DNA of 64,000 bases from positions 25,024,177-25,088,176 of the forward strand of contig CM070596.1 of the NCBI GenBank assembly GCA_036346395.1, written 5' to 3'. This stretch comes from Hsuehochloa calcarea. Lineage: Eukaryota; Streptophyta; Magnoliopsida; Poales; Poaceae. The number at the start of each line of letters is the position of its first letter. The first letter of the stretch is position 1. Below, in pieces: positions 11,501-22,147 of the stretch. The position numbers and the translations under genes are program-made. A model generated the notes under the pieces. The model was given only the letters and a program-made list of their open reading frames with translations. It had not been told where the DNA came from and did no database searches.

Positions 11501-13895
11501 AAAGAAAGGAGAAAATTGTCTCTGGGCCAGGAAAAAAGTTTAGAACTGGATTTTCATAGTCCATGGTTGCATGTGAGAACTTTGTTTAGGACTGGACAAA
11601 GGACCATGCTTATTCCTAAGTAGCTTCAACTATGCGGAGTTGAGTCGTTGTTCAGCTTTATCCCTGGAGAAATTGCGATGTTAACCCAGGAATTTATTTT
11701 GGTTAGTATCAATTTGACAAACATTAGAGGTACAATTAATCGAACAATAATTCTAGTTACATGTGGGTGCTTTCGGCAACTTCAAAACCCTTCAAAATGT
11801 AACATTTTAGTTATGTTGTCAATTGGCTAAGTTTACATCAGTAATACAATCAACAGAGAAATTTTACTCTAGGTAGATCATGAGCCTTGTACAACCTTTT
11901 TTTTGTTTATGTTATCAACCTACTTTGCTCATGGATGTTTGCTACATATTGTCAGTTCAGGTTGTGTATCCACTGACATGCTTCTTTCTTTCTGGTTCTT
12001 GCTCTATATTTCTGTTTAGTTGATTTTTACTTTCTAGTAATAAGGGAGACAGTTACTGTGAGAAAAAGTCCAACTTGCCATTTTGATCTAAAAAAACTAT
12101 AGAGCTTTATGTTGTCCTGTTGAGGGCAAGTGCTAGCAACTTATTATTCCTGTTGCATTTTACGTAGAACATAATTTGTGCAAGCAAAATTTTGGTTGGT
12201 TGAAAATGTTCGTACTGGCTCTAAGGGAGAGGATTACATGATAAAAATATCTAAATTTTGGTTGGTTGAAAACATTCGTACTGGCTCTAAGGGAGAGGAT
12301 TACATGATAAAAATCTCTAAGTGACCTTAGCAATGGTTGAAGAAATGCCTGCTTCAATATTAGAAATGTTTGTTGAGAAGGAGAGAAGTAGAAAATGCTT
12401 CCATTATCTTTACTTACAGTTTTCAAATTTCGTGGATGCATTGCATATGTTGTATGTTGCTGCCTCAGCCATATTACCTGATAAGAACTGCATGTGACTC
12501 ATGTGCACTAATACTTTACTGTGTTCTACTGTTCATAAAAATCTCATAATTCCAAAATACGTAATGGTCTAGACTAGAGCCTTCAACATTTTTACATCTC
12601 CTTTCAAGGGAAACTACAGTTTTTCCTATTGCATAATTCTGATACATTCTGTTTAAATCATTTAACATTATGTTGTCCTGACATTGTTTCGCCAAATGTT
12701 TCTTGTGTCAGATATGGAGCTTCACTATGAAAGCACCTTGTTGCAAACATGAAATAGTGATACAGACAGACCCAAAGAATACTGAATATGTTATAATCAG
12801 TGGGGCTCAGCGGAAGACCGAAGATTTTGATGTTGAAGATGCAGAGACTCTGCTACTTCCTGCAGACGAAGGTTCTAACACCTGTACATATTTTGTTATA
12901 TTCATTAATCCCTTGTTTTCGAATGTTTGACGTTCTATTGTGAATCTTCAGACCTTATTTCACTTTTTTTATTTCGCATTTCTCATTAAAGAGGGAGGGG
13001 AGGCCTATAGGAATTTTTTTTCACTACCCCCGGTTGATAAGGAAAGACATACATATCATACTTGGATTAGTATAATTTAGGATATTACTCTATCCTTATG
13101 ATGATACCATCCTCATCTTAACTTCCTATTCCACTCTTATGGAATAGAGTACCGGTATTTTACCGAAATCCATACATAAATCGTATTCGTTTTTTCTTAG
13201 ACATAGACAGTGAATTTAATTTAATATAATTAGTACTTTACTTTTTGGATGTTTTCGAATGTTTGACGTTCTATTGTGAATCTTCAGAAAGAGACAAGCT
13301 AGCGGATCCTATGTATCGGCTTGAACACCAGGAAGGAGATCTACAGAAGAAGAAAGAAGCTGAGCCTGTTTTAGTTCGCCTTCAACGACTTTCTGATAGC
13401 CGGCATTCTGATGATTATGCTCTGAACAGGGCCCTCCGTGATCGTCTTAGGGTCATCCAACGAATTCCTATTTAATAATTCTTCCACAGTAACTTGTTAA
13501 ATTGTCAAGATTCTTATTCACTTGTTGTGCTGTTTATGTAGAACCAAAAGAAGAGAGTTGCTGAAGAGAAAAAATCAGCAAGAAAGATGGGACTTGGAGT
13601 ACGGCTTTTACCACCCTCTGGAGAAGATGCCGCTGCAGCAGCTTCTGTGAAGTTTGCATCAAAATTTGAGAAGAGCAGAAAGGACAAAAGAGCAGCAATC
13701 AAGGCTTCCTCCATTTTCCCAGAGTCATCAAGCTCAGCTTCAAAGAGCAAACTGGACCTTGCATTGAAGAGGCGAAATATAAAAGCTGGTGCGGCCTCTG
13801 CACTGATGGCAGGCAGGGTGAAACCGTCCTCGTGGCAGAGCACTGGTTCTGGAAGCTCAAGGACTCAGCTGCCGACCATGGCAACACGCAAGTAG
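8531..13895 (+). CDS. CWC16/YJU2B family splicing factor (CCDC130-like), 7 exons, 310 aa
   Basis: Coding exons are 8531-8533, 8724-8786, 8890-8969, 10133-10241, 12712-12871, 13288-13451 and 13542-13895. All introns are GT-AG and the joined length is 933 nt, in frame. The protein starts MSSLAAARADNFYYPPEWSP. It carries the CWC16 (DUF572) core, with the cysteine pair of FNIWCGGCNSM near residues 58-61 and a second pair in APCCKHE near 95-96; together these form the C4 zinc site of the family. A basic, charged, probably coiled region follows, then a Ser/Ala-rich tail ending in MATRK. Family members act in the nucleus with the catalytic spliceosome; YJU2 promotes step 1, and the role of the YJU2B/CCDC130 branch is less well defined. 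The aligned spacing and the NFYYPPEWSP start place it in the CCDC130 branch. Oddities: exon 1 contributes only the ATG codon; intron 4 holds a MITE and a tandem duplication; intron 5 has a duplicated acceptor. No TATA box is evident upstream. The 5' leader (about 8360-8530) is GC-rich. Confidence 0.92.
10493..10823. mobile_element. Tourist/PIF-Harbinger-like MITE in intron 4
   Basis: The segment is flanked by TTA at 10493-10495 and 10821-10823. Its ends are imperfect inverted repeats: agggggtgtttggttgc on the left and the inverse of ggttgccaaccaagtagcc on the right. Size (about 325 bp) and a TTA target site fit Tourist-type MITEs. It lies within the 2.47-kb fourth intron of the CWC16 gene and does not touch splice sites. 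Confidence 0.6.
12187..12318. repeat. 66-bp tandem duplication in intron 4
   Basis: Two back-to-back 66-bp copies (12187-12252 and 12253-12318) differ at only a few bases. Each contains ttcgtactggctctaaggga. The event looks recent and lies about 400 bp before the exon 5 acceptor. Confidence 0.9.
12915..13287 (+). repeat. 37-bp direct repeat duplicating the intron 5 acceptor
   Basis: The same 37 bp, ending in tgaatcttcag, occurs at 12915-12951 and 13251-13287. The second copy supplies the AG used for exon 6; the first is an apparently equivalent acceptor 336 bp upstream. The 299 bp between them are AT-rich filler. Splicing at the first copy would read into an in-frame stop within about 13 codons, so the downstream acceptor is the one compatible with the protein. 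Confidence 0.88.
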
Positions 13896-15245
13896 CCGCC
13901 CCTATGAGTTTTGACGTCGTAAGAAAGCTGTGCTTGTGCATTTAAAAGCTTAACTGATTAGCTACTCTGTAAAACCCATTGGTGGTTGTAGTTTCGTTGC
14001 TCCGTATGAACGTGTGTATGTAACTTCGGCGTGATTTTGGCTGTATGCACTCTGCTTTCCTGCCGCTGTGGGCGGGTTTGTGACATTATGTGCAGAAAAA
14101 AAGGATTTAGTTTTGTTCTGTATATATGATAATGGTCGCGTTGTAGGATTGCCGACAGCAACGATGTGCTGCTTGTATCATAAGATGGAAAACTGAATTG
14201 CTTGCATACTTGAATTGGCACAAGTCTCTTTTAACTAAATTGGCAGCAATCAAAACATGACAAGTCTCCAACAACTGCAACCGGTGGGGACGACGCTAGT
14301 TTAGCGTTGCGATCTGGTTGTAGCCAGCCGCTACTCTGTTTGTGCTTGCTGTCAACAGTGAGCTGCGCATCCGCTGTCCAAAGTCTCTTAAGTGGCGCAA
14401 CGTATGTACTGCAGGTTGCCAGCCTAACCTTTAGACTTGCATGAATCAAATTTCTCGAACGCATATCGATCACAACTGCTTCTGACGCCCGTTGGAAATT
14501 AACAATGCTCTGACCGACTCAAAAGACTGCAATTGAGAAAGTGAATTGGTGTGTCGTGTGAATGAATGCGAATGCCTTGACACTCGTGATGACGCCTATG
14601 ACTTGAACATGGCACCTCACTAACGCCAATTGACCCAAGCCCAAAAGGTGCCCTCGAACAACTTGCGTCCTCTCATCCATACCAAAATCGACTAGTCCCG
14701 AGTTTCGAAACAAGCAAAACAATCAAATAATGCATGTGTGCTATTGTTAAATATATCATGAGCCATGTAAATTAGAAGCCGGGCAGTTTGCCCGGCTTCT
14801 AAGCTAGTTAGTCCGGCTAGCCTAGTAAGATCCATCTCGTCTTCCTTGAACGCGAAGTTAGCAGCACCGGCCCATTTACCGTCTCCGACTACGCGTCCGG
14901 GAAAACCGGGAGATGGAGTCCATCCGGGTTCAAGATCGACTCGGCGAGGGTTAATTTACGCAAGCGGTGGCATCAAATCAGCCGATGGATGGATCGAGCC
15001 CAGCAATAGGAGTCCCATGCAAGCAACTCCGCCCTCTTAACGCCAACACCCCCAAATTTCAACGCACGCACCACCTTCCTCCTGTCCGTCTGTCTCTTCC
15101 CCGTAGCCACTCGCAAGTTTTCTTTCCCAGCTAGCTAGCAGCTACATACAACCTTCCTCCCTTCCCTTCTCCCTGTGTACTATAGTCGGTCGCATCGTTA
15201 TCTCATTCATTTCTGTCTGTGGTTGGATAGCCAGCGAGCGAGTCC
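13896..15245. other. 3' UTR of the CWC16 gene and intergenic spacer
   Basis: The first few hundred bases after the stop at 13893-13895 are presumably 3' UTR. No further gene is visible. A strong hairpin lies at 14772-14802. From about 15060 the sequence becomes pyrimidine-rich and is probably the CLE promoter and leader. No clear TATA box could be assigned. Confidence 0.5.
14772..14802. repeat. Perfect 14-bp inverted repeat (hairpin)
   Basis: The arms at 14772-14785 and 14789-14802 (ttagaagccgggca and its exact complement) surround a 3-base loop. The site is about 480 bp upstream of the CLE start codon. It could be a MITE end relic, a cruciform or regulatory site, or chance; nothing in the sequence decides. 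Confidence 0.85.
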
Positions 15246-15287
15246 ATGACTACTACTCTCGTTTGTCTGCCTGCACGGTGGCCATGA
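15246..15287 (+). promoter_or_regulatory. Upstream ORF overlapping the CLE start (ATGA)
   Basis: An ATG at 15246 opens a 13-codon frame (MTTTLVCLPARWP) that stops at TGA 15285-15287. The stop overlaps the CLE ATG at 15284 in the form ATGA. The uORF start has a T at -3 (weak context) while the CLE ATG has a G at -3. Leaky scanning or termination-coupled reinitiation is therefore plausible. It counts only if transcription starts upstream of 15246, which the sequence cannot show. Confidence 0.6.
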
Positions 15288-15667
15288 GACGACCTCACGC
15301 CGCCGCCGCCGCCGCCGCCGTTGTCCTTCTCTTCTTGTGGCTCGCCGTGATCACCTTCGCGTTCCACGGGTGTTACAGCCGCCTCGGCTGTGGAAGCTTG
15401 GTGAAGCGAAGATCGGTCTCCCTCCAGAGGAAGATGCTTCTCGCCGTGACGAGCTTCGACGCCTCATCAGCCACTGATCATCATCCGCAGCAACGGCATC
15501 ATCACCACCGCCAGCAGCATCATCATCATCGTCATCGCCACAGCCACCATGGTCAATGGAGCAGACAGGGAATTCCACCATCTGCTGGCAAGGGCGAGGA
15601 GATCGACCCGCGGTACGGCGTGCAGAAGAGGCTGGTCCCGTCAGGACCAAACCCCTTGCACCATTGA
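15284..15667 (+). CDS. CLE (CLAVATA3/ESR-related) peptide precursor, 127 aa
   Basis: This is a single-exon secreted prepropeptide. Residues about 1-30 form a signal peptide: a short basic MRRPH start, an alanine run and the hydrophobic VVLLFLWLAVITFAF. The middle is variable and contains a striking His/Gln/Arg-rich tract (about residues 65-90). The C-terminus is EIDPRYGVQKRLVPSGPNPLHH in two parts: a conserved lead-in (DPRYGVQK), then the CLE dodecapeptide RLVPSGPNPLHH at residues 116-127, with the stop immediately after. Known CLE peptides are cut out, proline-hydroxylated and arabinosylated, and perceived by CLV1/BAM-type receptor kinases to control meristem or root and vascular development. 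This motif is of the CLE9-13 type, which includes nodulation-related CLEs in legumes. I chose the ATG at 15284 because it begins a normal signal peptide and the upstream in-frame codons contain no ATG. Species-specific CLE numbering cannot be assigned. Confidence 0.93.
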   Translation: MRRPHAAAAAAAVVLLFLWLAVITFAFHGCYSRLGCGSLVKRRSVSLQRKMLLAVTSFDASSATDHHPQQRHHHHRQQHHHHRHRHSHHGQWSRQGIPPSAGKGEEIDPRYGVQKRLVPSGPNPLHH

Positions 15668-17067
15668 GACATGAGTAGTATATGCATGCTGTAGTTCATG
15701 GTCCGGGCTTCCATGGTGAGTGGCGCACATCATCCTGTTGTGTTGATCGAGTCCAACGGTATTCTTTCATTGTCGATGCAGAGAGCATTGCTGTGATCGT
15801 CACACCTATATATACCTATTAGCGGCGTGTTCATGTACGTATGTACCTTGATGATCAGAAGCTGCAAAACAAGAGAGAGAGAGAGAGAGGACAAAGTTTT
15901 ACTAGGTATAGTACATATAAGTTATGTTGAGGAGAGAATGGATATGCTTGGTTTCTTCTTCTTCTTCTTCAGTTTCTACTTCATTATTTGTTATTTGATC
16001 TCTCTCGGTCCTACATGATCAAATCTTGGCATGAATAAGATCAATGCACATGAGATGCATTATTTACTGTAACCCTGCAGACCGCAGTAAATTGTAATTA
16101 ATCCTCTGCTGGTTTTTGCTTCACTTCTTGGGAAGTGCATGCGTCTGCTCGTTAAGTGAGTTGTACGTCGAAAGAGCCAGACAGATAGGCTGTAAAAATC
16201 CACGCAAAAGAGTAGCCGTGACGGCACGGCATCGCTGCTAGCATTATTTGTATGGGTACATGGCGCAGATCACCACATATATTAATTACCCTTTTCCCCA
16301 GGTCATGATAGCTTCGGCACTAGGTGCATGGAGCCAATGCAACAAGCCGTTTTTGACTTGGCGCCCATCTGACTTGTAGGGCACATGACGCGGGCAAGAA
16401 CGCGCGCTTGGCACATGCACTGCTAATAGCTTGTGTGCACAGGGAGGCTAATTAAAGGAGACATTTGTGCAGAGAGCATAAACGGGGAGGATTTTGTGCG
16501 ATATTAGTTGGTGTTTAATTATGTGGTATCATGTCAAATAAGGTGGCATGGAATAAGTAGGGGATCGAGAGAGTGATGTGACACTGGGCCAAACTGGGTG
16601 AAAAGCAAGGGTAACTGTTGTTGCGACCAACATCAGTTGCTAAACACGTGGCTAGCTCACGGAGAGGATAGTGTAGCTAGGATAGTAGGATGTGTTAAAG
16701 AATGCCGCACAACTAGCTAGCCACAATCTTGACCTTGATGTGAATCCTAAGAAGCTGTTGGTGATGTAGGTTTAATTTTAGCATGAATTTCAGAAGGAAT
16801 TGCGATGTTTAATTCCTACAAATTAAAATTCATACGTATTTTTTCTTGTTACCACTATGCCGGTAAGCCCTAAGAAACTACTTGGAATTTTGTGAATTTT
16901 TGTACTGATTACACCCGATGTTCCTTTTTAAAACGAAAATTCATGTGTTTCAAGGAGAACTAACAAGTAATTACTGGGAATTTTGAGGATTTTTCACTCC
17001 TTCCATTTGCATTTGAGAATTTGCAAATGCACCTCAATGGGGCGGCAAATCCCATTGGGCAGTCCAG

Positions 17068-17109
<42 letters not shown>

Positions 17110-17925
17110 AGGTTAGGTCCGTCGGTGTACGGAAGCCAGAATTTTCGGTGAAAGCTCATTGATCAGGAACTACTAATTATTTGCTCAATCAGTCGTTAAC
17201 TAATCGCCATATTTATTTGATTATACAGCGCATTCATCCCATAAAATTATTCTTATGCAGGAGGTGCCGGTACATACGGTCATTAGTCTTATCAGGGCGG
17301 ACAAATTAATGTCTAATCAAGGGGTGTTTGTTTAATTAGCTGGTAATGACGAGTACGTAATTAAGTACGTAGAGCAAACAAACACTAGTCCGGAATGATG
17401 GAGTGGCGTTCACCAGCACTGTACTCGGTTTTTCCCCATTGCCGGCTCTCTTCTGTTCTCCTTAAAATTTCCATGGATTCAGAAATTTCTGTACATGGAT
17501 GCTGTGCGTTGAATATCTCGGCAATTAATTTCATGCTGCTGCTGCTGACCTTTGCATTTGTCTTTTAGGGTATATGATTCGTGCAGTAACACCGCAGATA
17601 AGTTTGCACGTTGAAAAATAGGCATTAGTGTTACTTTTTCCCCGAGGGAATGACCTTACAGTGTCTCCCGAGGCTAATCAACTAGCTAAGATAGTGAGTC
17701 TCAATAACAAATTTAGACAAAGTATCCCAGGTAGTCACTCTATTTCTGCATGATTTTTCTAATATGAATGTGGCTACATACGTGACAGTTTTAACAGCAA
17801 CAAGATAAAATAAACGGTTTTCATTACACAGTAGGCCAAATATGTAGTGAAAACTTCTGGGAAAAAATAAATGTAGTGAAAACTGCTCAAGTATGGGAAG
17901 CCTGTGAATTTCACAAGATGTGAAA
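15668..17925. other. CLE 3' UTR and intergenic DNA
   Basis: The stretch contains a GA microsatellite near 15872, a CTT run near 15956 and an AT dinucleotide microsatellite at 17071-17107. No coding region, RNA gene or complete transposon was recognised. Confidence 0.5.
17071..17107. repeat. (AT)n microsatellite
   Basis: An uninterrupted AT dinucleotide run of about 18 units. It is likely length-polymorphic between accessions. Confidence 0.95.
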
Positions 17926-18940
17926 CACTACTACAAAAAAAAAGTCTTCACAGACTGTGCAAAAAAGTCATCACAGACGGTTTCGTGAGCCGTCTGAATT
18001 TATGGATCAGTTGTGAAAAAATCTATCATAGACGGTTCTGAACAGTAACCGTCTACGATAATTACTTATCGTAGATAGCTCTTGTTCAGAATCATATGTG
18101 ATCGTCTATTTTCACAGATAGTTCTAAACAAGAACCATTTGTGATAAGTAATTATTACAGACGGTTCTGAACAAAAACCGTATGTAATAGTTTTTTTCTA
18201 TTGCAAAAAAAATCGAATTTTGAGTCAAACCAATTAATTGCTAGACATTAGTTTCCATATAGAACCTCTAGCAAGACAACTAAAATCCAATTAAAATTTT
18301 GATGGTAAACACATTGCAGGAGAGACCTATCTAGCAAAAGGGGAAAAAAAGAATAAAACAACAAAGTTAAACTAGCTAAAAACCATCTGTACCTCTAAGC
18401 TCCTGAAAAATTCATCAACTTCTTGGATTGGTTTTGTGAGCTCCTCTATGTACCTCACCAGCATATCACAAACTGTTCTTGTCTGTCGTCCGAATTCGAC
18501 TCAAGCTCATCGGCAAGGAAAAGGAGAGATGACCGAAAATCTCCAACGACGCTCCGGCATTAGGTACAAATAAAATAAGAACCATCAAACAACCAACAAA
18601 TTGTGTATATTTTGGGGGATATACACGTACATTTCGGCAGTTTACCTCCTGCGGCAGATATAGAGCTCCTACAATCCCTCCTCCTCGTCGGTTGTGTCTC
18701 CTCGCCGAACCGTGCCGGGAATCGAGGGCGGTCGCCGGAGCTCGGCGTGGGAAGGGAAGAGAGAGAGACTGATGGAAGACAAGGCGGGGGTGGGTATGAT
18801 ATATAAGGGTAGCACTAAAACATTTTGCCTCCCGCGCAAGCGTTGAAAAATTTCCGCGAATCACAGACGGTTTCAAACAAAATCTGTGTGATGAGCTAGT
18901 ATCACAGATGATTCATATTAAAAACCGTTTGTGATAAGTA
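17926..18940 (+). mobile_element. CACTA transposon, right terminus missing
   Basis: The left end CACTACTACAAAA begins at 17926. It is followed by subterminal copies of the motif tcacagacggtt and its inverse aaccgtctgtga up to about 18190. Further copies appear at 18858-18937, as expected for the opposite subterminal region, but no TAGTG end follows. The internal part has no transposase. It is of the same subfamily as the element at 31777, since their first 80 bases are alike. I infer a non-autonomous copy whose right tip is deleted. Confidence 0.7.
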
Positions 18941-19922
18941 TCTCATGATTTTACTTTACTTTATGGCTTGAAATGCCTAACTCTGTGATTTTTAGAAACC
19001 ACCCTTTATTTCAAACACCCACATAGGAAAGTTTCTTAGATATTTCCTCTTTTTTTCTCGAGAATTCTTATATTATTTCCATTAGACTCCATTACTATAA
19101 TTTTCTTTCATTCCAAACATGCCTGGAGCAGAAAAAACTAGTCTACTCTGTATCGGTGGCTCACAAAATTTTAATTGATATTAATTATCATCTGCTCATT
19201 AACTGGAGTTATTATTAACTAATATAAGAGGGCGTGAAAAGGGCCTCTAACCGCGCTCGACAAGTCAGCCAAAAAATGGATTACGTCGGATCATGATCAG
19301 ACGACCGAGATCACGTGGAGAAACCCCTAAGCAGAAACTCTAATTCCCACCCATCTCTCTTCTCCCATCTCCTTGCTCGCTTGATCCTGTGCTGCTGCTG
19401 CTCCCCTTGCTCCTTTTCCCATCCACCTCCTATCCCCTTCCTCTCCCTCTGTCGCTAACCCTCTCCACCGGCATCGGTGCTCCCTCCCTCTTCCTCCTCC
19501 GCCAACCTCTCCATATCCCTCCCTAGCCGCCGCTTCCCCTCCCTTCCACCCTCTCTCCTTGCGCCCACTTAGGTGGCGCCGCTGCTGTCATCGGTGAGGG
19601 TACTGGGGCTAGTGGTGGAGCGGCCACAACGGAGGCATAGAGTGGGGTGGGGAGGCGAATCGAGTCTGGGGTGGAAAAGGGAGGGGGATAGGGAATCAAA
19701 GCCGAGATGGAGATGGTGGTGGTGCACGGGTAGTCGGGGAGGTGGAACATCCGTGGTCGAGAGCAACCAGGGATGTGGAATGTTGTCGGAGGTGGTGGTT
19801 TAGAGTGGGCGGGTAGGAGAGCGAAAGGCCGGTCCGGGGACATCCGCTCTGTCACCACCTTGCGCGACCCACCGTCCCTAAGCCTCCTCGCCTTTGAAGA
19901 ACTCACCGCCGCCACCTCCGGT
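18941..19922 (+). other. Intergenic DNA ending in a GC-rich, possibly exon-derived stretch
   Basis: 19370-19920 is GC-rich. A plus-strand frame runs into the CACTA insertion point with LLAFEELTAATSG. If the CACTA element (19923-31673) and one copy of its GGT duplication are removed, the frame stays open and reads AATSGFSSSNHL. This resembles the F-x-x-EEL-x-AT-x-GFS-x-x-N box that precedes the kinase domain in many plant receptor-like kinases. No kinase glycine loop follows, so at most this is a gene fragment. Confidence 0.35.
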
Positions 19923-20235
19923 CACTACTACAAAAAAGCTCATCATAGATGGTTCGTAATAGTCATTACAGACGGTTTTTGAACTGTCTGAAATTTTATG
20001 TCTGTGATAACAGGCGGTTATCACATACGGTTGAAAATTCATCTGTGATAAATCTTATCACTAACGGCTTTTAATAAAAACCGTTTGTGATACTACAGAA
20101 TCGCAGACAGTTCCAACCAAGAACCGTCTGTGATACTAAAACTGTCTGAAATTTTATGTCTGTGATAACAGGCGGTTATCACATACTGTTGAAAAATCAT
20201 ATGTGATAAGTCTTATCACAGACGACTTTTAACAA

Positions 20236-20366
20236 ACACCGTCTGTGATACTACAAAATCGCAGACGGTTCCAACCAAGAACCGTCTGTGATATGATAGA
20301 TACTATCATATCACAGACGGTTCTTGGTTGGAACCGTCTGCGATTCTGTAGTATCACAGACGGTTT
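20236..20366. repeat. Near-perfect palindrome in CACTA subterminal region
   Basis: Arms of about 64 bp (20236-20299 and 20303-20366) fold around a centre at 20301. There are only a few mismatches. Each arm holds two copies of the subterminal motif in opposite orientation. Both strands therefore encode nearly the same spurious peptide. In En/Spm such motifs are bound by the TNPA protein. Confidence 0.88.
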
Positions 20367-20849
20367 GTTAATACAACAACCGTCTGTGATAAACTGCATA
20401 TCACCGACGGTTGTATTAACAAACCGTTTGTGATACTGTAGAATCACTGATATCTGCCCTTCACAGACGTTTTTTTGTTAAAAACCGTCTGTGATAAGTC
20501 TTTCGACCTAACTAATTTTTATCGTATTTTCAGCTAGCCTCAGGAATTGCTAGCCATGCCCTCTGAAAACTAACAAGCATAAACATATCACAAATAATTG
20601 TTGACAACTCAAAGTGATCATTTAACTCAAAATCAATTACAAAAGAATATTTCAAGTATTGTCGCTAGAGTTACAAATTGAATTACAACCAGCCAAAGTG
20701 AATTACAATATTGAATCAATTGTTTCGAGGTCGTTCATCGGTGTCGACGGCGTGAAACTCTCCGGTGGTGTTAACTATGTCTGCCTTGATGAAGCCGAAG
20801 AGCTCCCCTCGAACGTGCGTGACCTGGTCCATCTCGAGTGCATTTAACT

Positions 20850-21666
20850 CTATGTTCAAGCCCTGTCGCTAGCAGGAGTAAAGTAGTAAGCATATATATT
20901 TAAATTTATAATTAGGAAATAATTATTACGAGATTGACAAACCTGGGGATCATGCGTCCTAGAAGCAATCAATAGCTGCATATGATGGTATACGTAGAAT
21001 GCGCATAGGTGATCTCGCTTTTCTTTGGCAGACCTTTGCAAAAATAGAATTATATATATATACGATCGATTCGAGACGCAATATTACGGAGTATGATATA
21101 TGATTATTGTGTTGTAGCGCATACCGAAAATCTCATCCTGTGAGTCAGTGTGGCGCTTGTTCCCTTGTATAAACCTCCCTCGGCAACATAGCCGATGAAC
21201 GCCTTACATGATTCAAAAAAGTTATCCTCGTCCATTTCAAACGAAGGAATACTACAATAGAGTTATGTGCGGAGGAAATGAACATACCCGTCGAGTATTC
21301 CTTTAAAAAGGGTGAAGTCATGATTTTTGTTAAGTAGAGAATCAAGGTACAATACCATGTTCCTCTTTGGCACAAGAATCAGAAGAATCCAGTGGAACCT
21401 ACTCATGTATATCGCTATAGTCATAAACCTATGTTGAAACAAAATTTGTATAGAAAATATTGAAGCACTTACTTCTGGTTGTAGGGCACCATTATGTAGT
21501 CCTTGTCGTTCAGAGCAAGCAATCCCATTTTTATGTAATTCTCGACGTAGGATGCGTCTTGGTTGATTGTTTGCTCAGAGACCATGTGTGGGTCGAGGAA
21601 ACCCACCGGTTCTTTGATTCGACAGCATATTTCATAATGTATATGTACATAAGCAATGAGTTATGA
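20850..21666 (-). pseudogene. C48 (ULP1-like) cysteine protease domain carried by CACTA, fragmented
   Basis: Read on the minus strand, the pieces occur in family order. They are a segment with LLALNDKDYIMVPYNQ (about 21460-21560), then RFHWILLILVPKRNMVLYLD (about 21345-21405), which gives the HW and downstream Asp of the C48 catalytic site, and then DHLCAFYVYHHM (about 20985-21025), which supplies the catalytic Cys. These lie in separate short frames, partly because of introns and partly through stops. ULP1-like proteases are common passengers of grass CACTA and Mutator-like elements. In other systems the family removes SUMO; activity is not expected here. Confidence 0.65.
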
Positions 21667-21709
21667 TATTTATCGGTATCACGTGAGTGTAGAAATTGAT
21701 TGTACACAC

Positions 21710-22147
21710 TTACAGTGTCCAGCATCGTAGAAGTGAGGCGTCGAGGGCAGTTAGGTTGTATAGTTCAAATAAGTCTTTGAAGCCCACGACGAAGTGGCCA
21801 GGCTCGTGGAGAAAATACTCCCTCCCGTATCTGACGGTGATTCCAGTATGGCCCCCCTCCTCTCGTGTCTTGCGCAAGTACCAATCAAGCAAAGCTTGAC
21901 AAGCTACTCCAGACCTCTTTATTTCTGCGCTGGAGACCAACGGACTTCCGAGAGAGTATTTCACGGGTTTGAGAGGTGCCTTAATGTTCTTCGATTTCGA
22001 TTTCTCCTTAACGAGGCGGCTGAGGGACATCTTCCCGTGAGACGCCTCAGGGACCGATATGGTGACACACTTTTCTTGTCCCTTCGCCGTCTTCTCGACG
22101 GGAAGCGATGTGGTGGCCTTCTGAAGCTTTGGTTGAGGCGGACTCAT
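21710..22147 (-). pseudogene. CACTA-borne protein region upstream of the ULP1-like domain
   Basis: A 145-codon minus-strand frame contains a Lys/Ser-rich linker and then GVACQALLDWYLRKTREEGG and HTGITVRYGREYFLHEPGHF. Such segments precede ULP1-like domains in grass CACTA proteins. It is collinear with the protease pieces downstream on the same strand and with the TNPA-like region upstream, from which the nested LTR now separates it. I cannot assign a biochemical role. Confidence 0.45.

Noticed and set aside
15263..15667. CLE start upstream of the ATG at 15284
   Set aside because: The seven codons before 15284 contain no ATG; the only upstream ATG (15246) is in another frame and stops at 15287.
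20229..20447. Two similar peptides on opposite strands
   Set aside because: They are mirror products of the palindrome in the CACTA end, not genes.
19940..20510. Regularly spaced repeats resembling a CRISPR-like array
   Set aside because: The motifs alternate in orientation, spacing is irregular, and they sit at the ends of an element with CACTA termini and a target duplication. They are CACTA subterminal repeats.
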